From the NCBI GenBank assembly GCA_023422635.1, contig JAFAGO010000049.1, positions 20,778-84,777 on the forward strand: a stretch of 64,000 nucleotides of DNA. Reading direction: 5' to 3'. Shown here in pieces: positions 17,263-26,306 of the stretch (positions within the stretch are counted from its first letter, which is position 1; the number at the start of each line of letters is the position of its first letter). The position numbers were made by a program, and so were the translations under genes. The stretch is from Bacteroidota bacterium. Lineage in GTDB: Bacteria > Bacteroidota > Bacteroidia > Flavobacteriales > Weeksellaceae. The notes beneath the pieces were generated by a model. That model was given only the letters and a program-made list of their open reading frames with translations, was not told the origin of the DNA and made no database searches.

Positions 17263-17832
17263 ATGAAAAATTTGGTACGTTGTGGCTGGTGCGAGAAAGA
17301 TGATCTTTACAGAAATTACCACGATGAAGAATGGGGAAAGCCCGTGTTTGACGATGATAAAATATTTGAATTTTTAGTATTAGAAACCTTTCAAGCAGGG
17401 TTAAGTTGGTACACCATTTTGCAAAAAAGAGCACATTTTAAGGAAGGTTTTGACCAATTTGATTATAAAAAAATTGCGAATTACTCTCAGGAAAAAATTG
17501 AAGATTTGCTTCAAAACCCTGGTATTGTTCGTAATCGATTAAAAGTGAAAGGAACAGTTATCAATGCAATAAAATTCATGGAAGTACAAAAAGAATTTGG
17601 AAGCTTTTCGAAATATATTTGGAGCTTTGTTGGCGGGAAACCGATTGACAATCGACCGAATTCGTTGCAAGATGTTCCCGCTACCACCGAAATTTCGGAT
17701 GCACTTTCGAAAGATTTGAAAAAGCGCGGATTTAAATTTGTGGGATCCACCGTAATGTATGCACACATGCAAGCAACGGGAATGGTGAATGATCATATTT
17801 TGGCATGCCATACGAGAACAAAAAATTCCTGA
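17263..17832 (+). CDS. tag: DNA-3-methyladenine glycosylase I
   Basis: 189-residue base-excision repair enzyme that removes 3-methyladenine from alkylated DNA. It aligns end to end with E. coli Tag: RCGWC, YHDEEWG, ETFQAGLSWYTIL, GIVRNRLKV, ALSKDLKKRGFKFVGSTVMYAHMQATGMVNDH. The zinc-snap ligands are preserved: an N-terminal Cys in CGWC, His in YHDEEW, and a C-terminal His and Cys in DHILACH. The start is the ATG giving MKNLVRCGWC. The stop codon lies inside the following terminator stem. Confidence 0.95.
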   Translation: MKNLVRCGWCEKDDLYRNYHDEEWGKPVFDDDKIFEFLVLETFQAGLSWYTILQKRAHFKEGFDQFDYKKIANYSQEKIEDLLQNPGIVRNRLKVKGTVINAIKFMEVQKEFGSFSKYIWSFVGGKPIDNRPNSLQDVPATTEISDALSKDLKKRGFKFVGSTVMYAHMQATGMVNDHILACHTRTKNS

Positions 17833-17852
17833 GGATTAACTCAGGAATTTTA
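17824..17852. terminator. Bidirectional terminator between tag and the nucleoside phosphorylase gene
   Basis: A 10-bp stem (17824-17833 with 17840-17849) and a GATTAA loop, with T-rich flanks on both strands. It includes the tag stop codon. Confidence 0.8.
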
Positions 17853-17882
17853 TTAGTATCACTATTTGATTTCAATAGCGTA

Positions 17883-18737
17883 TTATTTAACAATGCGATC
17901 CAACACCCATTCAATCATCATTTTTTCGGAGGTATGGTGATCCGCAGAAAATTCTCCTCTTCTTCTATTGGCGATTACGCAGTTTACAGTAAGCGCTTTA
18001 TGACCTAAAAGTTTTGATAAACCATAAATGGCTGAAGTTTCCATTTCAAAGTTACTTACCCCTAAATTATTTAAGGTTTCAAGGAATTTGTCATCCAATG
18101 CTTTTAAACGCAATTGTCGACCTTGAGGTGCGTAAAATCCTGGGAAAGTTGCAGTGTTTCCGTGGTATTTCGCATCTTTATAATAATCGGAAATATCTTC
18201 TGCCCAATCGGAAAAGTAAAGCATTGGCTTAACGTTTTCGTAAGGAAATTTTTCTAAAAAGTTTTTAGAAAATTCATTTTCAAAATTATAATCGGAGTAG
18301 AAGTGTAGAAGTCCATCTAGTCCCACAACGTTTTCAGTAACAAGCATTTGGTTTACTTCAACATCAGGATTAACGCTTCCGCATGTTCCTAGGCGGAAAA
18401 GTTGAAGTGCTTTTTTCTCGTCTTTCAATTCCTTATTTTTAAGATCGATGTTCACCAAAGCATCAAGCTCGTTCATCACGATATCTATGTTTTCTGTCCC
18501 GATTCCTGTGGACATAACCGTAATTCTTTCGCCACGTAAAGTTCCAGTATGCGTGTAGAATTCTCTTTTGTTTTTCTTAATTTCTATGGAATCGAAGAAT
18601 TTAGAAACTCTTGGGACACGATCTGGGTCGCCCACAAGAATAATTTTTTCTGCAATATCTTCTGGCACTAAATTTAAGTGGTAAACGCTTCCATCATCGT
18701 TTAAAACCAGCTCTGAAGCGGCAAGTTTGTTTAGCAT
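17883..18737 (-). CDS. Nucleoside phosphorylase (uridine phosphorylase-like)
   Basis: 284-residue enzyme of the NP-I family, which phosphorolyses a nucleoside to base and ribose-1-phosphate for salvage. It shows the phosphate-binding LVGDPDRVPRV (about 34-44), STGIGTENIDIV (about 77-88), RLGTCGSVNPDV (about 115-126) and the substrate motif FEMETSAIYG. The best guess is uridine phosphorylase from overall pattern, but purine or MTA-type specificity cannot be excluded. It is separated from the SUI1-like gene by 85 bases. Confidence 0.87.
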   Translation of the reverse strand: MLNKLAASELVLNDDGSVYHLNLVPEDIAEKIILVGDPDRVPRVSKFFDSIEIKKNKREFYTHTGTLRGERITVMSTGIGTENIDIVMNELDALVNIDLKNKELKDEKKALQLFRLGTCGSVNPDVEVNQMLVTENVVGLDGLLHFYSDYNFENEFSKNFLEKFPYENVKPMLYFSDWAEDISDYYKDAKYHGNTATFPGFYAPQGRQLRLKALDDKFLETLNNLGVSNFEMETSAIYGLSKLLGHKALTVNCVIANRRRGEFSADHHTSEKMMIEWVLDRIVK

Positions 18738-18822
18738 AAGTTTATGTTTAAAAAAAGGAACGTGAAGTTACGCAGATTTTTTCAAATAGCGAAGTAAAAA
18801 CCTATAAATTGTTGGTTGTAAT

Positions 18823-19146
18823 TTATCCTCCAACGCGCTTGGTTTTATAGCCCATTTCCTTTAATAGAACCATAATTTTGTCGCGATTGTCGCCTTGGAT
18901 AATGATGGTTCCCTCTTTTTCTGAACCACCTATTCCCAATTTTGTTTTTATTTTTTTAGAGATGGTTTTTAGTTCATCTTCCGAACCTTCAAAACCTTCT
19001 ATTAAGGTTACGGGTTTTCCGTTTCTGCCTTTCTTTTCGTATTTACAAATTAAAGGTTCTTTTTGTTCGAATTTTTCCTCGGGCAATTCAAAATCTTGTT
19101 CTTCGTGATCGGGGAAAAGGTTCTTTAGTTGATCTCTTAAATCCAT
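18823..19146 (-). CDS. SUI1/eIF1-like translation initiation factor (YciH family)
   Basis: 107-residue protein with an acidic N-terminal third and a C-terminal SUI1 domain (about residues 35-107). Marks include GRNGKPVTLIEGF, the lysine-rich IKTKLGIGGSEKEGTIIIQGDNRDKIMVLL and the terminal KEMGYKTKRVGG. Bacterial members such as E. coli YciH modulate start-codon fidelity on the 30S subunit. It is 38 bases after gldG on the same strand, possibly read through from gldFG. The bacterial homologue is well known, so no eukaryotic transfer is implied. Confidence 0.88.
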   Translation of the reverse strand: MDLRDQLKNLFPDHEEQDFELPEEKFEQKEPLICKYEKKGRNGKPVTLIEGFEGSEDELKTISKKIKTKLGIGGSEKEGTIIIQGDNRDKIMVLLKEMGYKTKRVGG

Positions 19147-19184
19147 TGTTTCGTGTACTAAAAAGTAAGATTATTATTGAGCAA

Positions 19185-20885
19185 TTATGCAAATTTGCTT
19201 TTTCTTAACCAATAGAAAAAAGTTCCCAAAGCGCCCAATATCGCAAGTGGAAGAAGGAGATTGATCCATTGCCATTTGCTTTTCTCTTCATCGATTAATT
19301 GGCGATCCAAAAGTCGAGCTTCAATATTTCGGTTTCGTAAAGAAATAAGGTTGCTGTCATCCAAAAGATAATCCAACGCATTTCTTAAAAACTGATCATT
19401 TCCATATTCTTGATTGGTCAATAAATCTGTTCCTAATGGCAAAGGTTCACCTTTAAAAATTCCGTTACGACCAATATCACCATCGGCAATAATAATCATT
19501 TTGTTTTCTGGACTTTCAGCTCGAAACCCTGGATATTCATTTTTTTCGCTTCTTGTGGCATAAGCAGATTTAAATTTTCCATCTAAAGAAACCGCAAAAA
19601 TTTTGGGAGTGGATGGTCTTTCATTCATTCCTAAACTATCAACATTTGCAATTTCTTTTAATTCCACATAATTGGGAACTTGCTTTAATAGCGTTTTATT
19701 GCTGGATTCAAAAAGAACTTCTGTTTTAATTCCCGGTCTTCCCAATGTATCAATTGAGGTAGGAAATTCAAATTTTACAGGATTGATGTTTTTGGTAATC
19801 GGATTATTGTTTTCTGCAACACCAACCGGAAAGTATGGCCAAGGAACGCTCATGTATTGTGGATTACCTTGAACTTCGCCCGAAACCAAACGCAAGAGCG
19901 CAAATTTTTGAACATCTTTTACCAACGCAGGATTGATCCGTACGCCGTAATTGAAGAAAAAATCCGTCATATTCAAATCAATCGGGTAGGCCATGATTTT
20001 TTTTGCGCGTGTTAAAGTATCCATTTCGGCATTTACAGCATCAATCATCCAAAGGGTTTTACCACCGTTCATAATGTATTGATCCAGAATTACTTTTTCA
20101 CCTTCTGTAAAAGCTTTTCTTGGTTTTGCAATTACCAAAGCGTTGGTGCGTTTTAGCTGCGGAACATCTTCAAGTGTAATCTCTTTGCCGTTTTTGGGAA
20201 TGATGGGGAAGGTGTTGTAGTTTTCAAGTGAAAGATCCATAAAACCTTGAAATTCTTTTGGACTTAATTCATCTTGATTGACTAAGACGCCAATATTTTT
20301 TTGGGTTTCTGATACTAAAGATTTAATGTTGGAAACCAAATTATACTCTAGATTTTCAATCGAACGGTTGAGCTGGTCTGGAGCGGAAAGACCTTGCTGA
20401 TTTACAATTAACGGAATTGATGTTCCTCGATTGTTGTATTTTAAAACAGCATAAGGAAAAAGTACAATTTCAGAAATTTTTCCATCCTTCATATCGGGCA
20501 AAACGGAAGGTTGCATTCCCATGGCTTCCAAAGTGTCCTGCGACATTTTTGTTTTAATAGGATCGATAAATTTGAAGTCAATTTTTGGATTTACTTTTCG
20601 AAATTCATCGAGCATAAAAGCGGTTTCACTTTGTAATTGTTTGAAACTTGCCGGGAAATCGCCTTCTAGATATACATCTACCGTCAAAGGTTGCTTTACC
20701 GATTCTAAAACTTTTATCGTGTTATCGGAAAGGGTGTAGCGTTTTTCTTCGGTAAGGTCGAATCTTGGGAAAGAAAACCTTCCAAAAATTCCGGATTTTA
20801 AAAATAACCCAAGCGCAGCAATACAAAGTAGTGCAATTGCCACCATTTTGGTTGATGATTGTTTTTTGTTTTTTTGCACTTCCAT
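19185..20885 (-). CDS. gldG: Gliding motility ABC transporter component GldG
   Basis: 566-residue subunit of the GldA-GldF-GldG ABC transporter linked to gliding in flavobacteria. It has an N-terminal membrane anchor (about residues 15-30), a large periplasmic ABC-2-associated domain (FDLTEEKRYTLSDNT, then a beta/alpha fold), and a C-terminal membrane helix (about 545-562, INLLLPLAILGALGTFFYWL) ending in basic residues. Its start codon overlaps the gldF stop codon (TAATG), showing translational coupling. The ATPase gene gldA is not in this window. Confidence 0.92.
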   Translation of the reverse strand: MEVQKNKKQSSTKMVAIALLCIAALGLFLKSGIFGRFSFPRFDLTEEKRYTLSDNTIKVLESVKQPLTVDVYLEGDFPASFKQLQSETAFMLDEFRKVNPKIDFKFIDPIKTKMSQDTLEAMGMQPSVLPDMKDGKISEIVLFPYAVLKYNNRGTSIPLIVNQQGLSAPDQLNRSIENLEYNLVSNIKSLVSETQKNIGVLVNQDELSPKEFQGFMDLSLENYNTFPIIPKNGKEITLEDVPQLKRTNALVIAKPRKAFTEGEKVILDQYIMNGGKTLWMIDAVNAEMDTLTRAKKIMAYPIDLNMTDFFFNYGVRINPALVKDVQKFALLRLVSGEVQGNPQYMSVPWPYFPVGVAENNNPITKNINPVKFEFPTSIDTLGRPGIKTEVLFESSNKTLLKQVPNYVELKEIANVDSLGMNERPSTPKIFAVSLDGKFKSAYATRSEKNEYPGFRAESPENKMIIIADGDIGRNGIFKGEPLPLGTDLLTNQEYGNDQFLRNALDYLLDDSNLISLRNRNIEARLLDRQLIDEEKSKWQWINLLLPLAILGALGTFFYWLRKSKFA

Positions 20886-21613
20886 TATTTTTTCTTTTCA
20901 ACAAAATATACGGCAGCAAGCAAACTGCACATCATAATCACAACAAAATACAAAACACTTCCTACATCAATAAGTCCACGAGAGAAACTTAAAAAATTTT
21001 GGTATAAACCAATGTTCTGTAGAATGAAATCTGCACCGCCTAAAAGTTTGTAACTTGCCAATTGTTCAATCCCATAATACAGCAAAAAACAGATGAAAAC
21101 ACCAGTTAAATATGCCATAATTTGGTTGGATGAAATTGCTGAAGAAAAGATTCCGATTGATGCAAAAGCACCGATAAGAAAAATTAAGCCGATATAACTT
21201 CCAAAAGTGGCGCCCATATCGATATTTCCTTCTGGAGTACCTAAAACGTAAACGGAATACAAGTAAATTAACGACGGTAGCAAGCAAAGAATTCCCATTA
21301 CCCAAACCGAAAGGAATTTTCCGCTCACAATTCCCCAAACCCGAACCGGTTGAGAAAATAGCCAGCTTAAGGTTCCGTTTTGCTGTTCTTCCGCGAGGGT
21401 TTTCATTGATAAAGCGGGAATAATAAACATTAAGATCCAAGGCGCAAGTACAAAATAGCTTTGCAATGTTGCCGTACCGATTTCGAAAATGTTATAAGAA
21501 TTATCGAAGAAAAAGAGAAATAATGAACCAATAATGCTGAATGCAGCAATAATGAACCAGGCGCTCCAATTCCCGATATAACTCCAAAGTTCTTTTTTAA
21601 ATATAGCCAGCAT
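20885..21613 (-). CDS. gldF: Gliding motility ABC transporter permease GldF
   Basis: 242-residue ABC-2 type membrane permease with six predicted membrane helices (for example WSAWFIIAAFSIIGSLFLFFF near the start and LYFVVIMMCSLLAAVYFV at the end). The typical cytoplasmic loop is MKTLAEEQQNGTLSWLFSQP. Acts with GldG and the distant GldA ATPase; in flavobacteria this transporter is needed for or supports gliding and surface protein display. The gene shares its last base with the gldG ATG. Confidence 0.92.
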   Translation of the reverse strand: MLAIFKKELWSYIGNWSAWFIIAAFSIIGSLFLFFFDNSYNIFEIGTATLQSYFVLAPWILMFIIPALSMKTLAEEQQNGTLSWLFSQPVRVWGIVSGKFLSVWVMGILCLLPSLIYLYSVYVLGTPEGNIDMGATFGSYIGLIFLIGAFASIGIFSSAISSNQIMAYLTGVFICFLLYYGIEQLASYKLLGGADFILQNIGLYQNFLSFSRGLIDVGSVLYFVVIMMCSLLAAVYFVEKKK

Positions 21614-21810
21614 AATAAATGGGCAATTGATTTTTTTGGTGAAGGTGTAACGTGATAAAACTATTTTTGTAAACGAAAAAATGTCTCAAACATTACGCTA
21701 CATCGTATTGATTTGCAAAATAAACAAATGCAAAAATAATATAAATCGTGTGAACTTCTCGAAAAAAGACAAATAGGTTTACAATAGGTTTTGAATACGG
21801 GACAATTCTT

Positions 21811-22638
21811 CTATTCAAACTCGATATAAATTTTATCACCAGGATTCATGCCGAATAAAGATTGCGCACCATTGGTTTTACTTCCTTTATAAATGGCAAT
21901 TTCCATTAATCCAGCTTCATTAAAAATAACAACTGAATTCCCGTGATATTGGCTTTCATCTTCCCAATCTTTAACAATATCGGTATAATATTGGTGAATT
22001 TCAGTGAAGGAAATATTGCGAACTTTAATTTTAAAGCTAGAAAAATTAACCATCGCTTTATCAAAAAAACTTTTTCGAATATTGGAAATAATGTTGCCAA
22101 AATGGTCGATGTACATTACTTCGCCAATAATCATTTTTTCGTTTTCTTTATTAGGCGGTTTCAGAAAATAAATTTGTTTTGGTTCGGTAAAAACTCTTCC
22201 GATAATTTCGGGAAGACCACCATTTTGCAAGTGCGCTGCTGCCGGCGCAAAAACATCGGTTGCAAGAAATTTTACTTCATCATCAAACCGATTTCCAAAA
22301 GTAATTTCGTAGATGGCTTCTGGTTTCAAATCGAAAAAAATTAAGCTGAGAACACCATTATCTGCCGCAATAAAATACTGGTCGTCCGCCTTATACAAAA
22401 GAGATTTTCTTTGCTTGCTGTATAAGCTGTCAACAGCAATAATGTGCACCGTACCTTTTGGGAAAAAGCGATATGCATTGCGCACAATATAAGATGTTTG
22501 CGTAAGATTGTACGGTTGTATATCGTGTGAAATATCTACAATATTAACATCTTCTTTTAAGTTCAGAATTTTCCCCTTAATTGCAGCAACGCGGTAATCT
22601 GTAAGTCCGTAATCTGTGGTAAGGGTAATAATGGGCAT
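21811..22638 (-). CDS. SAM hydroxide adenosyltransferase (DUF62) family protein
   Basis: 275-residue protein of the DUF62 / S-adenosyl-L-methionine hydrolase family, which splits SAM to adenosine and methionine using hydroxide; chlorinases and fluorinases are relatives. The N-terminal TLTTDYGLTDYRVAAIKG, the VDISHDI motif (about 36-42) and ADNGVLSLIF are typical. It is probably a housekeeping SAM-salvage enzyme rather than a halogenase. A -7 box lies 20 bases upstream of the ATG. Confidence 0.88.
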   Translation of the reverse strand: MPIITLTTDYGLTDYRVAAIKGKILNLKEDVNIVDISHDIQPYNLTQTSYIVRNAYRFFPKGTVHIIAVDSLYSKQRKSLLYKADDQYFIAADNGVLSLIFFDLKPEAIYEITFGNRFDDEVKFLATDVFAPAAAHLQNGGLPEIIGRVFTEPKQIYFLKPPNKENEKMIIGEVMYIDHFGNIISNIRKSFFDKAMVNFSSFKIKVRNISFTEIHQYYTDIVKDWEDESQYHGNSVVIFNEAGLMEIAIYKGSKTNGAQSLFGMNPGDKIYIEFE

Positions 22639-22657
22639 TTGAAAATAGTACTTTCTG

Positions 22658-22665
22658 CAAAAATA
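22658..22665 (-). promoter_or_regulatory. -7 box of the SAM hydrolase gene
   Basis: The complement of CAAAAATA reads TATTTTTG on the minus strand, 19 bases before the ATG. No -33 match is obvious. Confidence 0.45.
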
Positions 22666-22755
22666 CCAAATATCTTAGATTGTGGAAAAGTAAAATGGAT
22701 TTTATATTTTTTTTATGCTACATTTACTCCAATAACTTTTAAGCCAAAATGATAC

Positions 22756-23715
22756 ATGTTTGAACTTAATTACGAAATTTCAGGAATCGATTCTAAAACA
22801 TTCTACGGAGTCAATAACCAGTTTTTTAATTTAATAAAATCCACATTTCCAACATTAAAAATTACAGGGCGCGATTATCATATTTTTGCGATGGGAACGC
22901 AAGAAGCGTTAGATGTGCTAAAATCGAAATTGGATGATATTGTAAGTTTTATTTCAAAACATAATTCTATCCATTTAAAAGATGTTGAGAATATCTTGAA
23001 TTTGAAAGATGATGTTGAAAAACAATTGGTATTCGATCAAGATATTATTGTGAAAGGCGTAAAAGGGAAGGTGATTAAAGCCAAAACCACCAATCTGAAA
23101 AAGCTAGTTAAGGAAGTCGATAAAAAAGATATGGTGTTTGCAATTGGGCCAGCAGGAACTGGGAAAACCTACACCAGTGTTGCGCTTGCTGCTCGTGCAC
23201 TTCGAGATAAAGAGGTGAAAAGAATTATTCTGACTCGTCCTGCAGTAGAAGCAGGGGAAAGCTTAGGGTTTCTTCCAGGCGATTTAAAAGAAAAGCTTGA
23301 TCCGTATTTGCAACCGTTATATGATGCGCTTCGCGATATGATTCCGCATGAAAAATTAGAAAGTTTTATCGAAAAAAGAGTTATTGAAGTCGCGCCACTT
23401 GCTTTTATGAGAGGTCGAACTTTAGATGAAGCTTTTGTGATTTTGGATGAAGCGCAAAATACTACTCATTCTCAAATGAAAATGTTTCTTACAAGAATGG
23501 GGATGAATGCAAAGTTTATCATTACCGGAGATCCAAGTCAGGTTGATTTGCCTTTGAAGCAAAAATCAGGATTAAAAGAAGCAATGCGAATTTTGAAAAA
23601 TGTAAACGAAATAGGATTTATTCATCTAACGGAAGAAGATGTGGTACGCCATCCAGTTGTAAGAAAAATTATCAACGCTTACAGCAGCGAAGAAAAACGA
23701 ATGAGAGAAGAATAA
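22756..23715 (+). CDS. phoH: PhoH family protein (PhoH-like ATPase)
   Basis: 319-residue cytoplasmic ATPase of the PhoH/PhoL family. An N-terminal domain of about 110 residues precedes a P-loop domain with Walker A GPAGTGKT (about 131-138), RPAVEAGESLGFLPG, and Walker B VILDEAQNTT followed by TRMGMNAKFIITGDPSQVDLP. Family members are linked to RNA metabolism and stress, often near ybeY; no ybeY is next to it here. The symbol follows common annotation of the family. Confidence 0.9.
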   Translation: MFELNYEISGIDSKTFYGVNNQFFNLIKSTFPTLKITGRDYHIFAMGTQEALDVLKSKLDDIVSFISKHNSIHLKDVENILNLKDDVEKQLVFDQDIIVKGVKGKVIKAKTTNLKKLVKEVDKKDMVFAIGPAGTGKTYTSVALAARALRDKEVKRIILTRPAVEAGESLGFLPGDLKEKLDPYLQPLYDALRDMIPHEKLESFIEKRVIEVAPLAFMRGRTLDEAFVILDEAQNTTHSQMKMFLTRMGMNAKFIITGDPSQVDLPLKQKSGLKEAMRILKNVNEIGFIHLTEEDVVRHPVVRKIINAYSSEEKRMREE

Positions 23716-23858
23716 TTATGCTCGCTGAAATTTTAGCCGTTGAAAATGAGGTGTTTAAATATTCTTTAGAAATAATAGGTTATTAGTTTTTATATAGTTT
23801 AATACTTTATAATTCATCTAATTTTTTAATAGATACTGTGTTTTTTAAGTGTTTTGTT

Positions 23859-23866
23859 TAAATTTG
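23859..23866 (+). promoter_or_regulatory. -7 box of the outer-membrane barrel gene
   Basis: TAAATTTG, 26 bases before the ATG at 23893. It lies inside the longer open frame beginning at 23854, which argues against that upstream start. Confidence 0.5.
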
Positions 23867-23892
23867 CATCCGCAATTTTAAAAGTTATATTT

Positions 23893-24402
23893 ATGAAAAA
23901 ATTACTATTATTGGGTGCATTTGCAGTGTTTAGTGCTGTAAATGCTCAAGCTGGATTTAAATTAGGTGCACATATTGGTTTACCAACTGGTGACTCTTCA
24001 AGTGCATACAGCTTTACAGCAGGAGTAGATGCGTCTTATCTTTGGCCAGTGGCACAAGATTTAAATATTGGTTTGGCTACAGGATATAATGCATATTTTG
24101 GTAAATCTATTGATGTAGACTTTTTAGGTTATTCCACAACTTATGATGTTCCTACCTTAAGTCTTGTTCCTGTTGCAGCATCTGCGCAGTATCTTTTTAC
24201 TCCTCAATTCAGTCTTGGTGTAGATTTGGGTTATGGGTTCTTATTTCAAGATGGTGAAAACGATGGAGGATTTTATTATCAGCCAAAAGCAGCGTACCAT
24301 TTCGGACCAAGCCAAGTTTTCTTAAGTTATGCAGGAGTAAGCAAAGATGGAGCTACTTTAAGTTCAGTAAATCTTGGTTACGCATATTCTTTCGGGAAAT
24401 AA
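23893..24402 (+). CDS. Outer-membrane beta-barrel protein
   Basis: 169-residue protein with a signal peptide (MKKLLLLGAFAVFSAVNAQA). It is followed by alternating aromatic/hydrophobic strands ending in an aromatic-rich last strand, LGYAYSFGK, as expected for a small barrel inserted by the BAM machinery. The region after the signal (FKLGAHIGLPTGDSSSAYSFTAGVDASYLW) resembles porin-like outer-membrane families. The function is unknown. I chose MKKLLLLG because 13 upstream in-frame residues would spoil the signal peptide and cover the promoter. Confidence 0.82.
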   Translation: MKKLLLLGAFAVFSAVNAQAGFKLGAHIGLPTGDSSSAYSFTAGVDASYLWPVAQDLNIGLATGYNAYFGKSIDVDFLGYSTTYDVPTLSLVPVAASAQYLFTPQFSLGVDLGYGFLFQDGENDGGFYYQPKAAYHFGPSQVFLSYAGVSKDGATLSSVNLGYAYSFGK

Positions 24403-24422
24403 GCACTACAGATATTAATGAT

Positions 24423-24450
24423 AAGCCACTTGGAAACAAGTGGTTTTTTT
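24423..24450 (+). terminator. Terminator after the outer-membrane barrel gene
   Basis: A stem of about 8-10 bp (24423-24432 with 24437-24446) has a GAAA loop and runs into TTTTTTT. Confidence 0.85.
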
Positions 24451-24526
24451 ATGCCGTGAAATTTAAAATTTTCTTTAAGGCGATAGTTTTTGCATTTAGT
24501 TTTATTTGAATTTATCTTGAGTTATA

Positions 24527-24563
24527 AAATGAAAAATCCTGAATAGTGTTGAATTCAGGATTT
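24527..24563 (-). terminator. Terminator after ffh
   Basis: An 11-bp stem (24534-24544 with 24553-24563), followed on the minus strand by a T-rich tract, 24 bases past the ffh stop codon. Confidence 0.75.
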
Positions 24564-24587
24564 AGTATTGATTTTTGTTTTACTTTT

Positions 24588-25952
24588 TTATTTTCCAAAC
24601 ATTCCGCCCATTCCTGGCATATTTGGCATTCCTTTGCTCATCATTTGCATCATGGCTTTTCCTTGTGGGCCTTGCATCATCTTCATCATTTTGCCCATTT
24701 GCTCAAATTGTTTCATTAATTGGTTAACATCTTCCAATTTTCTTCCGGCTCCTTTTGCAATTCTTTTTTTGCGGTTCATATCGATAATTGATGGACGTCT
24801 TCTTTCATCTGGCGTCATGGAATGAATGATTGCTTCAATATGCTTAAACGCATCATCGTTAATATCTACATCTTTGATGGCTTTTCCAACTCCTGGAATC
24901 ATTCCCATCAAATCCTTCATATTTCCCATTTTCTTAATCTGGTCGATTTGCTTTAAAAAGTCATCAAAACCAAATTCATTTTTCGCAATTTTTTTATGAA
25001 GTTTTTTTGCTTCTTCTTCATCAAATTGTTCTTGAGCTCTTTCTACTAAAGAAACAACGTCTCCCATCCCCAAAATTCTGTCTGCCATCCTTTCTGGGTA
25101 GAATAGATCCAAGGCTTCCATTTTTTCGCCCGTAGAAATAAATTTAATTGGCTTTTCTACAACAGAACGAATGGTTAAAGCTGCTCCACCTCGGGTATCA
25201 CCATCGAGTTTTGTTAATACAACACCATCAAAATTTAAGGCATCATTAAAAGATTTTGCCGTATTCACCGCATCTTGACCGGTCATTGAATCCACCACGA
25301 ATAAGGTTTCATCAGGTTTTATGAAATAATGAACGGATTTAATTTCATTCATCATTTGTTCATCAACAGCAAGACGACCTGCGGTATCTACAATTACAAC
25401 ATCAAAATTGTTTTCTTTTGCGTATTTCACCGCGTTTTCTGCGATGGCCGAAGGATTGGTTGCCCCTTCTTCCGTATATACAGGAACGTTGATTTGCGTT
25501 CCCAAAACTTTTAACTGATCAATTGCTGCAGGACGATATACGTCGCAAGCGACTAGTAGCGGTTTTTTGTTTTTCTTTGTTTTTAAGAAGTTGGCCAATT
25601 TTCCAGAAAATGTGGTTTTACCAGAACCTTGAAGTCCAGCAATTAAAATCACGGAAGGTTTTCCGGAAAGGTTGATTCCTTCTTGTGTGCCGCCCATTAA
25701 ATCTACCAACTCATCGTGCACAATTTTCGTCATTAACTGGCCTGGGGTTAAACTGGTGAGTACATTTTCCCCAAGTGCCTTATCTTGAACTCTTTTGGTT
25801 AAATCTTTGGCAACTTTATAGTTCACATCGGCATCTACCAGCGCGCGGCGGATTTCTTTTACCGTTTCGGCAACGTTGATTTCTGTAATTTTTCCGCGAC
25901 CAGAAATATTGTGTAACGCTTTATCTAATTTGTCCTGTAAACTGTTGAACAT
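24588..25952 (-). CDS. ffh: Signal recognition particle protein
   Basis: 454-residue GTPase that binds signal peptides and 4.5S RNA and brings ribosomes to the SecYEG/FtsY pathway. Domain N is at 1-85, followed by the G domain with Walker A GLQGSGKTT (about 107-115), DVYRPAA, DTAGR, TKLDGD and the DTRGGAA segment. The methionine-rich M domain spans about 300-454, with MTPDERRRPSIIDMNRKKRIAKGAG for RNA binding. The C-terminal tail is glycine/methionine-rich (MMSKGMPNMPGMGGMFGK). The -7 box is 23 bases upstream. Confidence 0.97.
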   Translation of the reverse strand: MFNSLQDKLDKALHNISGRGKITEINVAETVKEIRRALVDADVNYKVAKDLTKRVQDKALGENVLTSLTPGQLMTKIVHDELVDLMGGTQEGINLSGKPSVILIAGLQGSGKTTFSGKLANFLKTKKNKKPLLVACDVYRPAAIDQLKVLGTQINVPVYTEEGATNPSAIAENAVKYAKENNFDVVIVDTAGRLAVDEQMMNEIKSVHYFIKPDETLFVVDSMTGQDAVNTAKSFNDALNFDGVVLTKLDGDTRGGAALTIRSVVEKPIKFISTGEKMEALDLFYPERMADRILGMGDVVSLVERAQEQFDEEEAKKLHKKIAKNEFGFDDFLKQIDQIKKMGNMKDLMGMIPGVGKAIKDVDINDDAFKHIEAIIHSMTPDERRRPSIIDMNRKKRIAKGAGRKLEDVNQLMKQFEQMGKMMKMMQGPQGKAMMQMMSKGMPNMPGMGGMFGK

Positions 25953-25975
25953 TGTATAAAATATTTAATGGTTTG

Positions 25976-25983
25976 CAAAAATA
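25976..25983 (-). promoter_or_regulatory. -7 box of ffh
   Basis: The complement of CAAAAATA reads TATTTTTG on the minus strand, 23 bases before the ffh ATG, in the gap shared with the atp operon promoter. Confidence 0.5.
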
Positions 25984-26011
25984 AGGATTTTTAAAGAAAC
26001 TTTATATTTTT

Positions 26012-26019
26012 TACTTTTG
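26012..26019 (+). promoter_or_regulatory. -7 box of the atp operon
   Basis: TACTTTTG, 14 bases before the first ATG of the operon (26034). No clear TTG is seen at -33. A short leader is implied. Confidence 0.55.
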
Positions 26020-26033
26020 CAGAAATTCGATTG

Positions 26034-26306
26034 ATGGATCAAAAGAAACCAAATTCAGAGGAATTCAACGAAAAAGATGAACTCAACTACGCCAAAAACT
26101 CAATGCGCCAATATGGCGTTTATTCATCAATTGTTTTTCAAATGCTTGCCACCATGGGAATTTCGTTTTGGGGCGGCAAGAAATTGAATGACCATTTCGA
26201 AATTCAAAATAACTTGCTCACTTTATTAATCGGCTTGTTGGGAATGGCTTTGGCTTTTTATAATTTGCTTCGACAATTGAAAAATATACAAAACCATGAA
26301 AAGTAA
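26034..26306 (+). CDS. atpZ: AtpZ/AtpI-like membrane protein
   Basis: 90-residue protein with a charged N-terminus and two membrane helices (about residues 34-51 and 59-78), separated by the short loop GGKKLNDHFEIQNN. This is typical of AtpZ-type proteins at the head of F-ATPase operons, which are implicated in assembly or Mg2+ supply. I start at the ATG at 26034; the adjacent in-frame TTG at 26031 is unnecessary. Its end overlaps the start of the next gene by 11 bases. Confidence 0.82.
   Translation: MDQKKPNSEEFNEKDELNYAKNSMRQYGVYSSIVFQMLATMGISFWGGKKLNDHFEIQNNLLTLLIGLLGMALAFYNLLRQLKNIQNHEK

Noticed and set aside
18823..19146. Eukaryotic transfer suggested by a SUI1/eIF1 domain
   Set aside because: Bacterial YciH homologues are common; length and context are ordinary.
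21614..21810. Small gene between gldF and the SAM hydrolase gene
   Set aside because: No open frame with a plausible start and no RNA-like structure seen.
23718..23786. 22-codon open frame right after phoH
   Set aside because: No promoter, no homology that I recognise, and low-information composition; probably chance or a remnant.
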